This document shows, one piece after another, positions 40,288 through 48,361 of a DNA stretch of 53,666 nt (positions within the stretch are counted from its first letter, which is position 1; every line of letters starts with the position of its first letter). The position numbers and the translations under genes are program-made. Below the pieces are notes generated by a model, which was not told the DNA's origin, made no database searches, and saw nothing but the letters and a program-made list of their open reading frames with translations. Source of the stretch: Miltoncostaea sp050249835 (GTDB lineage: Bacteria; Actinomycetota; Thermoleophilia; Miltoncostaeales; Miltoncostaeaceae); NCBI GenBank assembly GCA_050249835.1, contig JBFWPT010000024.1, forward strand, positions 1 to 53,666, given 5' to 3'.

Positions 40288-41684
40288 CCCGGAGGCTCGT
40301 CGCCACCTATCTCGTCCTGGCGGCCATCGTGCTGGTGGCGCTGGAGGTCCCGCTCGGGATCGTCAACGAGCGCAACCAGCGCCGCGACCTGCAGCAGCGC
40401 GTGGAGCGGGACGCCGTCGCCCTCGCCGCCCTCGTGGAGGACACGCTCCAGTCCGGCTCCGCGCGCCCCGGCGACGCGCTGCTGCGCCGGGTCGTCCGCG
40501 ACTACGGCGCCTCCACGGGGGCACGGGTGGTGGTCGTGGATCCCGGCGGGCGGGCGCTGGCCGACTCCGACGACGAGCGGGAGCTGGGCCGCGACTTCTC
40601 CACCCGCCCGGAGATCGCGGACGCGCTCGACGGGAGGGTGGCGACGGGCACGCGCCGGTCGGACACCCTCGACGAGGACCTGCTCTACGTCGCCGTGCCG
40701 GTCGCCTCGGGCGGCGAGGTCCACGGCGCGGTGCGGGCCTCCGTCCCCACCTCGCGCCTCGACTCCCTCGTGCGGCGCTACTGGCTCATCCTGGGCGGCG
40801 TGGCGCTCGTCGTGCTCGCCGCGGTCGCGGTGGCCGGCCTCTGGCTCGCGCGCTGGGTCACCCGCCCGCTGACCGACCTGCGCGATGCGACCCGGCAGGC
40901 CGAGGCCGGCGACCTGAGCGTGCGCGCCGACGACGCGGAGGGGCCGGAGGAGGTGCGCGAGCTGGCGAGCGCCTTCAACGACATGGTCGGGCGCCTCGAC
41001 GCCCTCGTGGGCACCCAGGAGAAGTTCGTCGCCGACGCCTCCCACCAGCTCCGCAGCCCGCTCACGGCGCTGCGCCTGCGCATCGAGAACCTGCAGCACG
41101 ACGCCGGCGCGGCCGGCCGTGAGGACCTGGAGGGGGCCCTCGGCGAGGTCGACCGGCTCTCCCGGCTCGTCAACGGGCTCCTCGCGCTCGCGCGGGCCGA
41201 GCGGCGGGCGGCCGAGCGGGCACCGCAGGACGTCGGCGCCCTCGTGCGCGAGCGCGCCGACGCGTGGCGGGCCGCGGCCGGCGAGGGCGGGGTCGGCCTG
41301 CGCGCCGAGGCCCCGGCCGGCCTGACCGCGACCCTGGCGCCGGGGGCGCTCGAGCAGGTGCTCGACAACCTCGTCGCGAACGCCCTCGCCGTCGCGCCGG
41401 CGGGGACGGAGGTGACGCTCGCCGCCGGGCGGGACGGGCGCGACGTCGAGGTGACCGTCACCGACGCGGGGCCCGGGATGTCCCCGGAGGACCGCGAGAG
41501 CGCGTTCGACCGCTTCTGGCGCGGCCGTGAGGACCGCCGCGGCAGCGGCCTGGGGCTCGCGATCGTGCGCTCCCTCGTCGAGGCCGACGGCGGGACGGTG
41601 CGCCTGGAGGAGGCCTCCGGAGGCGGGCTGCGGGCCGTGGTGAGGGTGCCCGCGGCGACGCCCGCCCCCGCGCTCAGGACCTGA
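40284..41684 (+). CDS. Sensor histidine kinase
   Basis: 466 aa, GTG overlapping the regulator stop. TM1 about 5-25, an extracytoplasmic single-Cache-like sensor about 30-165 (RVVVVDPGGRALADSD ... DLLYVAVPVASGGEVHGAV), TM2 about 170-190, HAMP 190-240, HisKA with His254 (ASHQLRSPLTALRL), HATPase_c (NLVANALAV, DAGPGMS, GSGLGLAIV). Complete. The signal is unknown; an envelope or metal/redox cue would suit the divergent cluster. Confidence 0.92.
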   Translation: MTRRLVATYLVLAAIVLVALEVPLGIVNERNQRRDLQQRVERDAVALAALVEDTLQSGSARPGDALLRRVVRDYGASTGARVVVVDPGGRALADSDDERELGRDFSTRPEIADALDGRVATGTRRSDTLDEDLLYVAVPVASGGEVHGAVRASVPTSRLDSLVRRYWLILGGVALVVLAAVAVAGLWLARWVTRPLTDLRDATRQAEAGDLSVRADDAEGPEEVRELASAFNDMVGRLDALVGTQEKFVADASHQLRSPLTALRLRIENLQHDAGAAGREDLEGALGEVDRLSRLVNGLLALARAERRAAERAPQDVGALVRERADAWRAAAGEGGVGLRAEAPAGLTATLAPGALEQVLDNLVANALAVAPAGTEVTLAAGRDGRDVEVTVTDAGPGMSPEDRESAFDRFWRGREDRRGSGLGLAIVRSLVEADGGTVRLEEASGGGLRAVVRVPAATPAPALRT

Positions 41685-41694
41685 CCGGCGCCGG

Positions 41695-41700
41695 TAACGT
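41695..41700 (+). promoter_or_regulatory. -10 element for leaderless nitrilase gene
   Basis: TAACGT, exactly 7 nt before the GTG at 41708, the same spacing as at 6802. It follows the kinase stop by 10 nt, so the nitrilase gene can be transcribed independently. Confidence 0.45.
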
Positions 41701-41707
41701 CCGGGCG

Positions 41708-42637
41708 GTGGAGGCCGGCCGGGAGCGCACGCTGAGGGTCGCCGTGGTGCAGGCGACGCCCGTCGTGCTGGACGGGCCCGCCTCGGTGGAGAAGGCCTGC
41801 GCGCTCATCGCCGAGGCGGGGCGGGAGGGCGCGCGGCTCATCGCCCTGCCGGAGGGGTTCGTCCCGCTCATGCCGCGGCCGTGCTGGGGCCACCGCTACG
41901 GCGAGACGATGAACGCGGAGGCGGCGGTCCTGCACCGGCGGCTCTGGGAGAACTCCGTGGACCTGGAGGGGCCGCTTGCCGCCCGGCTCGCCGCGGCCGC
42001 CCGCGACGCCGGCGCCTGGGTGGCGATCGGCGTCAACGAGCGGACGGGCGCGCGCCCGGGCACGCTCTGGAACACGCTGCTCTGGCTGTCGCCCGACGGC
42101 CGCGTGGCCGGGCGCCACCGCAAGACCGTGCCGACGATGCACGAGCGCTCCTTCTGGGGGGCCGGGCCGGGCGACGACCTGGACCCGGTCGAGGCGGACG
42201 GCCTGCGCCTCGGCGGGCTCATCTGCTGGGAGAACTTCATGCCCGAGGCGCGCCGGCGGCTGCACCTGGCCGGGGTGGACGTGATGGTCGCACCGACCGC
42301 CGACGACCGCGACCTGTGGGTCGCCGCGATGCGCGCGTTCGCCTTCGAGGCCGGCGCGTTCGTCCTGTCCCCCACCCAGCACCTGCGGCGCGACCACTTC
42401 CCCGGCGACTTCCCGCTCGCCGGCGCCCTCGCGGACTGCCCGGAGACGCTGATGAACGGGGGCAGCGTGATCGTCGACCCCTGGGGCGAGGTGCTCGCCG
42501 GCCCCGTGTACGGCGGGGAGGCGATCCTCTACGCCGACTGCGACCTGGACCGGATCCTCGCGGCGCGGCGGGTGCTGGACACCGCCGGGCACTACGACCG
42601 CCCCGGGCTGACCTCCCCGGAGACGGACGCCGGCTGA
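41708..42637 (+). CDS. Nitrilase-superfamily carbon-nitrogen hydrolase
   Basis: 309 aa, GTG start. The Glu-Lys-Cys catalytic triad is complete: Glu49 (LPEGFVPLMP), Lys139 (GRHRKTVPTMHE), Cys173 (LICWENFMPEARR). The TMHERSFWGAG and CWENFMP motifs are those of branch 1 nitrilases (true nitrilases, cyanide hydratases), suggesting activity on nitriles rather than amides. The C-terminus overlaps the convergent MFS gene by 46 nt. A cytoplasmic, probably oligomeric enzyme. Confidence 0.9.
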   Translation: MEAGRERTLRVAVVQATPVVLDGPASVEKACALIAEAGREGARLIALPEGFVPLMPRPCWGHRYGETMNAEAAVLHRRLWENSVDLEGPLAARLAAAARDAGAWVAIGVNERTGARPGTLWNTLLWLSPDGRVAGRHRKTVPTMHERSFWGAGPGDDLDPVEADGLRLGGLICWENFMPEARRRLHLAGVDVMVAPTADDRDLWVAAMRAFAFEAGAFVLSPTQHLRRDHFPGDFPLAGALADCPETLMNGGSVIVDPWGEVLAGPVYGGEAILYADCDLDRILAARRVLDTAGHYDRPGLTSPETDAG

Positions 42638-44061
42638 CCGGTCGTGTCCCGCGCGGTCACGAACCACGCGGCCACGGCCCCCAGCGCCGCGGCGGCGGCG
42701 CCGATCCAGAAGGCGGTGACGTAACCGCTCTCGGCGGGCACCGGCCCGCCGCCCACGGCGCTCGCGGCCAGGATCGCCGCCCCGAGCTGCGCGCCGATGA
42801 CGCCCCCGACGGTGCGGATGACGGTGTTCATCCCGTTCGCCACGCCCGTCTCGGAGGGCCGCACGGCGTCGGACACCAGCCGCGGCATGGCGGCGAACGA
42901 GAAGCCGACGCCGACGCCGCAGACCATGAAGCAGGCGCTCGTGACGAGGGGGCTGCCGTGGAACATGGCGATGAGGGCCGAGCCCAGGCCCAGCAGGAGC
43001 ATCCCGGCGACGAGCGGCAGCCGTGACCCATGGCGCCGGCCGATGACGCCGGCGAGCGGCCCGGCGACGACGATGACGGCAGACGTGGGGAGGATCCAGA
43101 GGCCCGCCACCGTCACGGACGTGCCGAAGCCGTAGTCGCCGAGCGCGGCGAGGTCGTCCGGCAGGCCGCTCGGGAGCTGGAACAGGCCGGGGAGGATGAC
43201 CCAGGTCATGTAGAGCCCGAAACCCGACAGGAGCGCGGCGAGGTTGGTGAACAGCACCGGGCGCCGGGCGAGCATCCGCATGTCCACCATCGGCGCCTCC
43301 ACCCGCAGCTCCGCGACGCCCCAGGCCACGAACAGCAGGACCGAGCCGCCCAGCAGCCCGAGCACCGCCGGCGAGCCCCAGCCCCAGCCCTCCCCCTCGG
43401 TCACGCCGACGAGCAGCGCCACCAGGGCCCCCGAGAGCAGCAGGGCGCCGACGACGTCCGGCCTCGACGGCGCCCGTACCGGGGACTCCGGCACGAAGCG
43501 CCACACCATCACGAGCGCCGCCGCGACCAGCAGGGCGCTCACGACGAAGAGCCACCGCCACGAGAGGTGGTCCACGATCACGCCGCTCAGGGTGATGCCC
43601 ACCCCGCCGCCGATGCCGAGCACCGCGGACAGCGTGCCCATGGCGGTCGGGATGCGCTCCGGCGGGAACTCGTCGCGGATGATCGCGAAGCCCAGCGGGA
43701 ACGACGCCCCACCGACGCCCTGGACGACCCGGAAGGCGATCAGCACGCCCACGTTCGGGGCCACGATCGCGCCCACCGAGCCGACCAGGAACACGCCGAG
43801 GGAGATCATCATCAGCCGCTTCTTGCCGTACTGGTCGCCGAGGCGGCCGACGATCGGCGTGGCGACGGCCCCGCTCAGCAGGTAGGCCGTGACCGTCCAG
43901 GTGACCATCGACGCCGACGTGCCGAGCTCGCGCTCGAGCGGCCCCAGCGCCGGGATGAGGAACGTCTGCATGAGCGCGTATGCGCCCGCGGCCACGATGA
44001 GGCCGGCGAGCGTCAGGTGCAGGGCCTGGGACCGCTGCGGGGCGTCCTGCGCGGCGCTCAC
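42592..44061 (-). CDS. MFS drug/efflux transporter (DHA2, EmrB/QacA type)
   Basis: 489 aa, about 14 TM helices. Motif A-like GRLGDQYGKKRLMMI after TM2, RVVQGVGGASFPL in TM4, and motif C-like GIGGGVGITLSGVIVDHLSWRWLF in TM5 identify a proton-coupled exporter. GTG overlaps the marR-like stop (GTGA), giving the usual regulator-exporter pair. The substrate is unknown. Tail-to-tail overlap with the nitrilase gene. Confidence 0.9.
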   Translation of the reverse strand: MSAAQDAPQRSQALHLTLAGLIVAAGAYALMQTFLIPALGPLERELGTSASMVTWTVTAYLLSGAVATPIVGRLGDQYGKKRLMMISLGVFLVGSVGAIVAPNVGVLIAFRVVQGVGGASFPLGFAIIRDEFPPERIPTAMGTLSAVLGIGGGVGITLSGVIVDHLSWRWLFVVSALLVAAALVMVWRFVPESPVRAPSRPDVVGALLLSGALVALLVGVTEGEGWGWGSPAVLGLLGGSVLLFVAWGVAELRVEAPMVDMRMLARRPVLFTNLAALLSGFGLYMTWVILPGLFQLPSGLPDDLAALGDYGFGTSVTVAGLWILPTSAVIVVAGPLAGVIGRRHGSRLPLVAGMLLLGLGSALIAMFHGSPLVTSACFMVCGVGVGFSFAAMPRLVSDAVRPSETGVANGMNTVIRTVGGVIGAQLGAAILAASAVGGGPVPAESGYVTAFWIGAAAAALGAVAAWFVTARDTTGQPASVSGEVSPGRS

Positions 44062-44519
44062 CCGGCGGGGCCCGGCCCCAGGCCGTCGAGCACGCGCCCG
44101 AGCAGCCCGGCCAGGACGCGGCGCTCCTCCGGGTCGAGGGCCGCGAACACCTCGTCGTCGAGCGCCACCGCCGCCCGCGCCCCTTCGCGGGCGGCGGCGC
44201 GGCCGGCGGGGGTGAGGGTGACCCGCACCGCCCGCCGGTCGTCGGGACTCGCTCCCCGTGAGACGAGCCCTTCGCGCTCGAGCCTGTCGACCATGCGGCA
44301 CATGCTGGGCGCCTCCACGCGCTGCAGCCGCGCCAGCTCCGCCTGCGTCACGCCGTCGCTCTCCAGCAGGCGGATGAGCAGCCCCGTCGCCTGGCCTCCC
44401 ACGGCCACCCGGGCCGCCATGTGCGCGTCGGCACGCGACCGGAAGAGCCGCCCCGCGACGGCGAGGCGCCAGCCGAGGAGCTCCTCCAGGGCGGCCGCGG
44501 GAGTGGTGGACGGCGTCAT
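44058..44519 (-). CDS. MarR-family transcriptional regulator
   Basis: 153 aa. Winged HTH: VTQAELARLQRVEAPSMCRM then VDRLEREGLVSRGASPDDRRAVRVTLTPAGR, flanked by dimerisation helices. Coupled with the MFS gene, so likely an autorepressor released by the exported compound. The 72-bp gap upstream contains CTACC direct repeats (near 44532 and 44550) but no clear palindrome. Confidence 0.9.
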   Translation of the reverse strand: MTPSTTPAAALEELLGWRLAVAGRLFRSRADAHMAARVAVGGQATGLLIRLLESDGVTQAELARLQRVEAPSMCRMVDRLEREGLVSRGASPDDRRAVRVTLTPAGRAAAREGARAAVALDDEVFAALDPEERRVLAGLLGRVLDGLGPGPAG

Positions 44520-44591
44520 ACCGGGAGTATGACTACCACCAAAGGTTCGCTACCTAACTTCTCCTGAACGCCGGGCGCCGCGCGCCGCCGG

Positions 44592-45227
44592 TCAGACCAG
44601 GCCGCGCTCCTTCGCCACCGCGAGGGCCTGGACGCGGTTGTGGGCGGCGAGCTTCGTGAACAGGGAGCGGGAGTGGCTCTTCACCGTGTTGGGGGAGAGC
44701 CCGATCTCGTCGGCGATCTCCTGGGTGGTGAGGCCGCGGGCGATGAGCAGCAGCACCTCGTGCTCGCGCCCGGTGAGGGTCCCGTCGACGCCGTTCGCTC
44801 CCCGGCGGGGCAGCATCGCGCCCGCGATGCGCGGGTCGATGACCGCGCGGCCGTGGACGACCTGCATCAGCGCCGACAGCAGCGTCTGCTCGCTCACGTC
44901 CTTGAACAGGCACGCCGACGCGCCGGCCTTGAGGCAGCCGCGCACCGCCATCTCCTCCGGGTGCGCCGTGAGGATCACGATCGCGATCTCGGGGTGGCGC
45001 TCCTTGATGCGGGTGCAGATCGTCGCGGCCGGGAGGTCCGGCAGGCGCAGGTCCAGCAGCAGCACGTCCGGCCGGAACTGCTCGCAGCGCAGGATCGCCT
45101 CCGACCCGGTGCGGGCCTCGCCCACCAGCTCGAAGAACCGCGAGCCCGCCAGCAGGAGCCGCATCCCCGAGATGACGATGGGGTGGTCGTCGGCCACCAC
45201 CACCGTGTGGGGCTTGCTGCGGCTCAC
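44592..45227 (-). CDS. NarL/LuxR-type response regulator
   Basis: 211 aa, GTG overlapping the kinase stop (GTGA). Receiver: VVADDHPIVISGM, LLLDLRLPDLPAA (phospho-Asp), ILTAHPEE, LFKDVS (Lys). LuxR HTH: LTGREHEVLLLIARGLTTQE then LSPNTVKSHSRSLFTKL. It probably drives the divergent alcohol dehydrogenase/cytochrome/quinoprotein genes, analogous to the regulators of PQQ-dependent alcohol oxidation in Pseudomonas; inferred from position and the shared palindromes. Confidence 0.92.
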   Translation of the reverse strand: MSRSKPHTVVVADDHPIVISGMRLLLAGSRFFELVGEARTGSEAILRCEQFRPDVLLLDLRLPDLPAATICTRIKERHPEIAIVILTAHPEEMAVRGCLKAGASACLFKDVSEQTLLSALMQVVHGRAVIDPRIAGAMLPRRGANGVDGTLTGREHEVLLLIARGLTTQEIADEIGLSPNTVKSHSRSLFTKLAAHNRVQALAVAKERGLV

Positions 45228-46435
45228 CGGAGCGGCAACCGCGTCCTCATCGTGGAGCCGGCGTCGTCGTTGCGCACCAGCCGGGCCTCGCCGCCGAGGC
45301 GGGCGATCTCCTCGCGCAGCATCCCGAGGCCGACGCCGTTCACGCAGTCGCCGGAGGCCGGGACGCCCACGCCGTCGTCCTGCACCACCAGCTCGACGGA
45401 GCCGGGCGCGAACGCGAGCGTCAGCACGACCTCGTTCGCGGCGGCGTGCCGCTCGACGTTGCGGAGCCCCTCCTGCACGACGCGCACCAGCAGCTCCTCG
45501 CGGGCCTCGTCGATCGGCTCCGGCTCGCCCAGCACGAGAAGGTGGGCGGCGACCCCGGTGCGGGCCGAGAAGGAGGCGGCGTCCTCGCGCAGCTTCACCG
45601 CCAGCGCCCCGGCCGGCGCCGAGGGGCGGTCGAGGGACCGGAGGGTGTCGCGGAGCGCGGTGGCGGCGCCGGCGATCTGCTGCTCGAGGCCGGCGAGGTG
45701 GGTCACGAGGTCCGCGCGGCCGGCGGTGGCGCTGGCGCGGGCCAGGCTGTTCGTGACGCCGATCCCGAAGAGGCGCTGGCCGAACTCGTCGTGCAGGGCG
45801 CGCGCCAGCCGGCGCCGCTCGCGCAGGGCGGCCACCTCCTCCACCCGCGCCCGGTCGCTCGCGGCCGCCAGGGCGGCGCCCGCGTAGGTGCAGAGACGCG
45901 TGAGGGCCTCGATTGTGGCCGGGCCGACGCCGCCGTCGTGGCGCTGCCCGACGTGCAGCACGCCGCGCACCTCGCCACCGAAGGACACGGGCACGCCCGC
46001 CATGGAGCGGATGCCCTCCTCCCGGGCCACCACGGCCACGAGGTCGGGATCCGACTCCGCGAGCGCGTAGGCGCTCACGGTCACGGGGCGCCCGGTCTCG
46101 AGCACGCGGCCGCCGACGCCGCCGCCGGCGGGGAGCTTGAGCCCCGGCAGGCTCGGGCCGCGGTTGCCCAGCACGGCCCGCATCTCCAGGCGGTCGAAGC
46201 AGTGGTGGAGGTGGCAGGGCTGCGGGTGCGCGCACCCCGTGGTGCGCAGGGAGAACGCCACGACATCGGCGGCGATGAGGCGGCTGGCCTCCGACACCGC
46301 CCGCCAGGCGATGCGGGACACGACGAGCTCGCGGAAGAGGCGCTGGCCCGCGGCGTCGGCCCGCCGCAGGAGGTTGGCCTCGGCCGCGCCGACCCCGGCC
46401 ACCGTGGCGGCCCGCTCGCCCCTCTCGATCAGCAC
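45224..46435 (-). CDS. GAF sensor histidine kinase with Cys/His cluster
   Basis: 403 aa, soluble. GAF at about 40-195, HisKA_3 with ERRRLARALHDEFGQ (about 215), HATPase_c (VQEGLRNVERHAAAN, DDGVGVP, GLGMLREEI). Within the GAF, residues 68-79 contain Cys68, His70, Cys74, His75, His77, His78 and Cys79 (CAHPQPCHLHHC), a dense potential metal, haem or Fe-S site not normal for GAF domains. It probably senses redox state or a metal-bound ligand and controls the divergent alcohol-oxidation genes with its partner regulator. Confidence 0.9.
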   Translation of the reverse strand: MLIERGERAATVAGVGAAEANLLRRADAAGQRLFRELVVSRIAWRAVSEASRLIAADVVAFSLRTTGCAHPQPCHLHHCFDRLEMRAVLGNRGPSLPGLKLPAGGGVGGRVLETGRPVTVSAYALAESDPDLVAVVAREEGIRSMAGVPVSFGGEVRGVLHVGQRHDGGVGPATIEALTRLCTYAGAALAAASDRARVEEVAALRERRRLARALHDEFGQRLFGIGVTNSLARASATAGRADLVTHLAGLEQQIAGAATALRDTLRSLDRPSAPAGALAVKLREDAASFSARTGVAAHLLVLGEPEPIDEAREELLVRVVQEGLRNVERHAAANEVVLTLAFAPGSVELVVQDDGVGVPASGDCVNGVGLGMLREEIARLGGEARLVRNDDAGSTMRTRLPLR

Positions 46436-46496
46436 ACATCCCCCCTCTGGTGCACCGCTCCGAGACTACGTGCCACGCACGCACAAGAGCAATGGG

Positions 46497-46529
46497 CTCA
46501 CCCGTTCGGGTGAGGGTTCCGGCGGAACC
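46497..46529. promoter_or_regulatory. Twin palindromes between kinase and alcohol dehydrogenase genes
   Basis: CTCACCC-GTTC-GGGTGAG (46497-46514) is followed immediately by GGTTCC-GGC-GGAACC (46515-46529). The core CCCGTTCGGG at 46501-46510 recurs at 48164-48173 upstream of the quinoprotein gene. Good candidates for binding sites of the NarL-type regulator. Confidence 0.55.
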
Positions 46530-46664
46530 GTTGCGTCGCCGCGCCCCATGGCGCCGGGGATCCCGCCCCGCGGGCCCGGCCGGGGCGCCGCACGTCGGCG
46601 TTGTGCCCCCCCGGGGGCCGCGTCGATCATCGACGCCATCTGTCGTCAACCGGAAGGGGGAGAG

Positions 46665-47738
46665 ATGCCGGAGACCATGAGAGCCGCGGTCTTCAAGGAC
46701 GTCCGGGACATCCACATCGAGGAGGTCCCCGTACCGGAGTGCGGACCGACCGATGCGATCGTCAAGGTCACCACCACGACGATCTGCGGGACCGACTCCC
46801 ACATCTGGCGCGGCGAGTACCCCGTGGCGCCGGGCCGCGTCGTCGGCCACGAGCCGGCCGGCGTCATCCACCAGCTCGGCGAGGCCGTGAGCGGCTACGA
46901 GATCGGGGATCGCGTCGTCGTCGGCGCGATCACCCCCTGCGGCGCCTGCTACTTCTGCCAGGCCGGCGACCTCTCCCAGTGCGCCGGCTACGAGGACCAG
47001 TGGGGCATCATCGGCGGCTGGCGCCTCGGCAACTCGATCGACGGCGTGCAGGCCGAGTACTTCCGGGTGCCGTACGCCCAGGCGAACCTGGCGAAGATCC
47101 CCGAGGGCCTGTCCGACGAGGAGGTCCTCTTCGTCACCGACATCGCCACCACCGGCATCAGCGCCGTGGAGACCGCCGACGTGCAGCTCGGGGACTCCGT
47201 GGTGGTGTTCGCCCAGGGCCCGATCGGCCTCTGCGCGACGGCGGGCGCGCGCCTGCGCGGCGCGGGCCTCGTGATCGCGGTCGACTCCAACGCCAAGCGC
47301 CTCGAGATGGCGAAGGCGATGGGCGCGGACGTGGTCATCGACTACACGCAGGAGGATCCGGTCGCGAAGGTCAAGGCCCTCACCGAGGGCCGCGGCGCCG
47401 ACGTCGCCATCGAGGCGCTCGGCATCCAGGAGACCTTCGAGAACTGCCTCAAGGCCGTCCGGCCCGCGGGCATGGTCTCCTCGCTCGGCGTGTACGGCGA
47501 CAAGGTGACGATCCCGCTCGAGCCGTTCATCTACGGCATCGGCGACATCGACATCCGCACGACGCTCTGCCCGGGCGGCAAGAAGCGCCTCGGCTCGCTG
47601 ATGAACCTGGTGAAGATCGGCCGCCTCGACCTGAAGCAGCTCGTCACGCACCGGTTCTCGCTCGACGAGATCGAGGACGCCTACCCCCTGTTCTCCAACC
47701 AGGAGGACGGGGTCGTGAAGGTCACGATCACCCCATGA
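46665..47738 (+). CDS. Zinc-dependent alcohol dehydrogenase
   Basis: 357 aa MDR-family enzyme oxidising alcohols with NAD(P). Catalytic zinc residues are Cys41 (TICGTDSH), His62 and Glu63 (GHEPAG); the structural zinc site is Cys92, 95, 98 and 106 (CGACYFCQAGDLSQC). The Rossmann part follows (VVVFAQGPIGLCATAGARL, IAVDSNAKRLEMAKAMGAD). The layout is close to secondary-alcohol or isopropanol-type dehydrogenases. Start fixed by GGAAGGGGGAGAG before ATG 46665. The stop overlaps the cytochrome start. Confidence 0.92.
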   Translation: MPETMRAAVFKDVRDIHIEEVPVPECGPTDAIVKVTTTTICGTDSHIWRGEYPVAPGRVVGHEPAGVIHQLGEAVSGYEIGDRVVVGAITPCGACYFCQAGDLSQCAGYEDQWGIIGGWRLGNSIDGVQAEYFRVPYAQANLAKIPEGLSDEEVLFVTDIATTGISAVETADVQLGDSVVVFAQGPIGLCATAGARLRGAGLVIAVDSNAKRLEMAKAMGADVVIDYTQEDPVAKVKALTEGRGADVAIEALGIQETFENCLKAVRPAGMVSSLGVYGDKVTIPLEPFIYGIGDIDIRTTLCPGGKKRLGSLMNLVKIGRLDLKQLVTHRFSLDEIEDAYPLFSNQEDGVVKVTITP

Positions 47739-48163
47739 CCGGGCGCGGCACACGACGCGGCGCGGCCGTGGCGCTGGTGGTGGCGGGCGCGCTCGCGCTC
47801 GCCGCCTGCGGCGGCTCCGACGACGAGGCGGGCACGACCACCGAGGCCGCGCCCACGACGACGGAGGCCGTCACCACGGCTCCGGCCACCACGGCCCCGG
47901 CCACCACCGAGGAGGCGCCCCCGGAGACGACGGGCGCCGGCGACGTGGCGGCCGGCATGACGGCCTTCGAGGCCGCCCCGTGCGCGGGCTGCCACCCGGG
48001 CGCGGGCACCCGCCCCGGCGTGGGCCCGCAGCTCGAGGGCGCCGGGCTGACGGCGGACCAGATCGAGTCGACGATCGTCAACGGCAGGGGCGCCATGCCC
48101 GCCGGGCTGATCTCCGGCCAGGAGCTCGCCGACGTGGTCGCCTACGTGGAGAGCATCCAGTAG
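47735..48163 (+). CDS. Lipoprotein cytochrome c
   Basis: 142 aa. Signal peptide with lipobox LAAC (Cys25), a Thr/Ala/Pro spacer of about 45 residues, then a small class I cytochrome c domain: CAGCH (Cys83, Cys86, His87), PGVGPQLEGAGLT, and Met121 (GAMPAG) as sixth haem ligand. ATG overlaps the dehydrogenase stop (ATGA). Anchored on the outer face of the membrane, it is the natural electron acceptor for the quinoprotein encoded next; the link is inferred. Confidence 0.9.
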   Translation: MTGRGTRRGAAVALVVAGALALAACGGSDDEAGTTTEAAPTTTEAVTTAPATTAPATTEEAPPETTGAGDVAAGMTAFEAAPCAGCHPGAGTRPGVGPQLEGAGLTADQIESTIVNGRGAMPAGLISGQELADVVAYVESIQ

Positions 48164-48214
48164 CCCGTTCGGGCTCGTCCTTTCGGGTGAGTCATCACCC
48201 GATCGGACGAGCCC
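48162..48214 (+). promoter_or_regulatory. Overlapping alternative hairpins before the quinoprotein gene
   Basis: AGCCCG-TT-CGGGCT (48162-48175) shares its right arm with a larger hairpin: GGGCTCGTCC (48171-48180) with GGACGAGCCC (48205-48214), enclosing TCGGGTGA-GTCA-TCACCCGA (48183-48202). The two cannot form together. It may be a terminator for the upstream pair, an attenuator, or operator DNA; it includes CCCGTTCGGG. Confidence 0.6.
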
Positions 48215-48320
48215 GGCGCGGGGCACCCTCCAGCCCCGGACACCGTATGGGAAACGGGATCCGGCCCGGCACGGCCCGGGATCGCCGCACACCCGGGAAC
48301 GCGGCGGGCCGCCCCGTCCA

Positions 48321-48355
48321 TAGCGTCGCGGCATCCCGTCATCCGGACCCCGGAG
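48321..48355 (+). promoter_or_regulatory. -10 element and ribosome site of the quinoprotein gene
   Basis: TAGCGT at 48321-48326 and CGGAG at 48351-48355, 6 nt before ATG 48362, imply a short leader of about 30 nt. Confidence 0.4.
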
Positions 48356-48361
48356 TGCCCC

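Noticed and set aside
44592..47753. 1053-codon minus-strand frame
   Set aside because: Only the NarL regulator at its 3' end is real; the remainder is antisense to the alcohol dehydrogenase and out of frame with the kinase.
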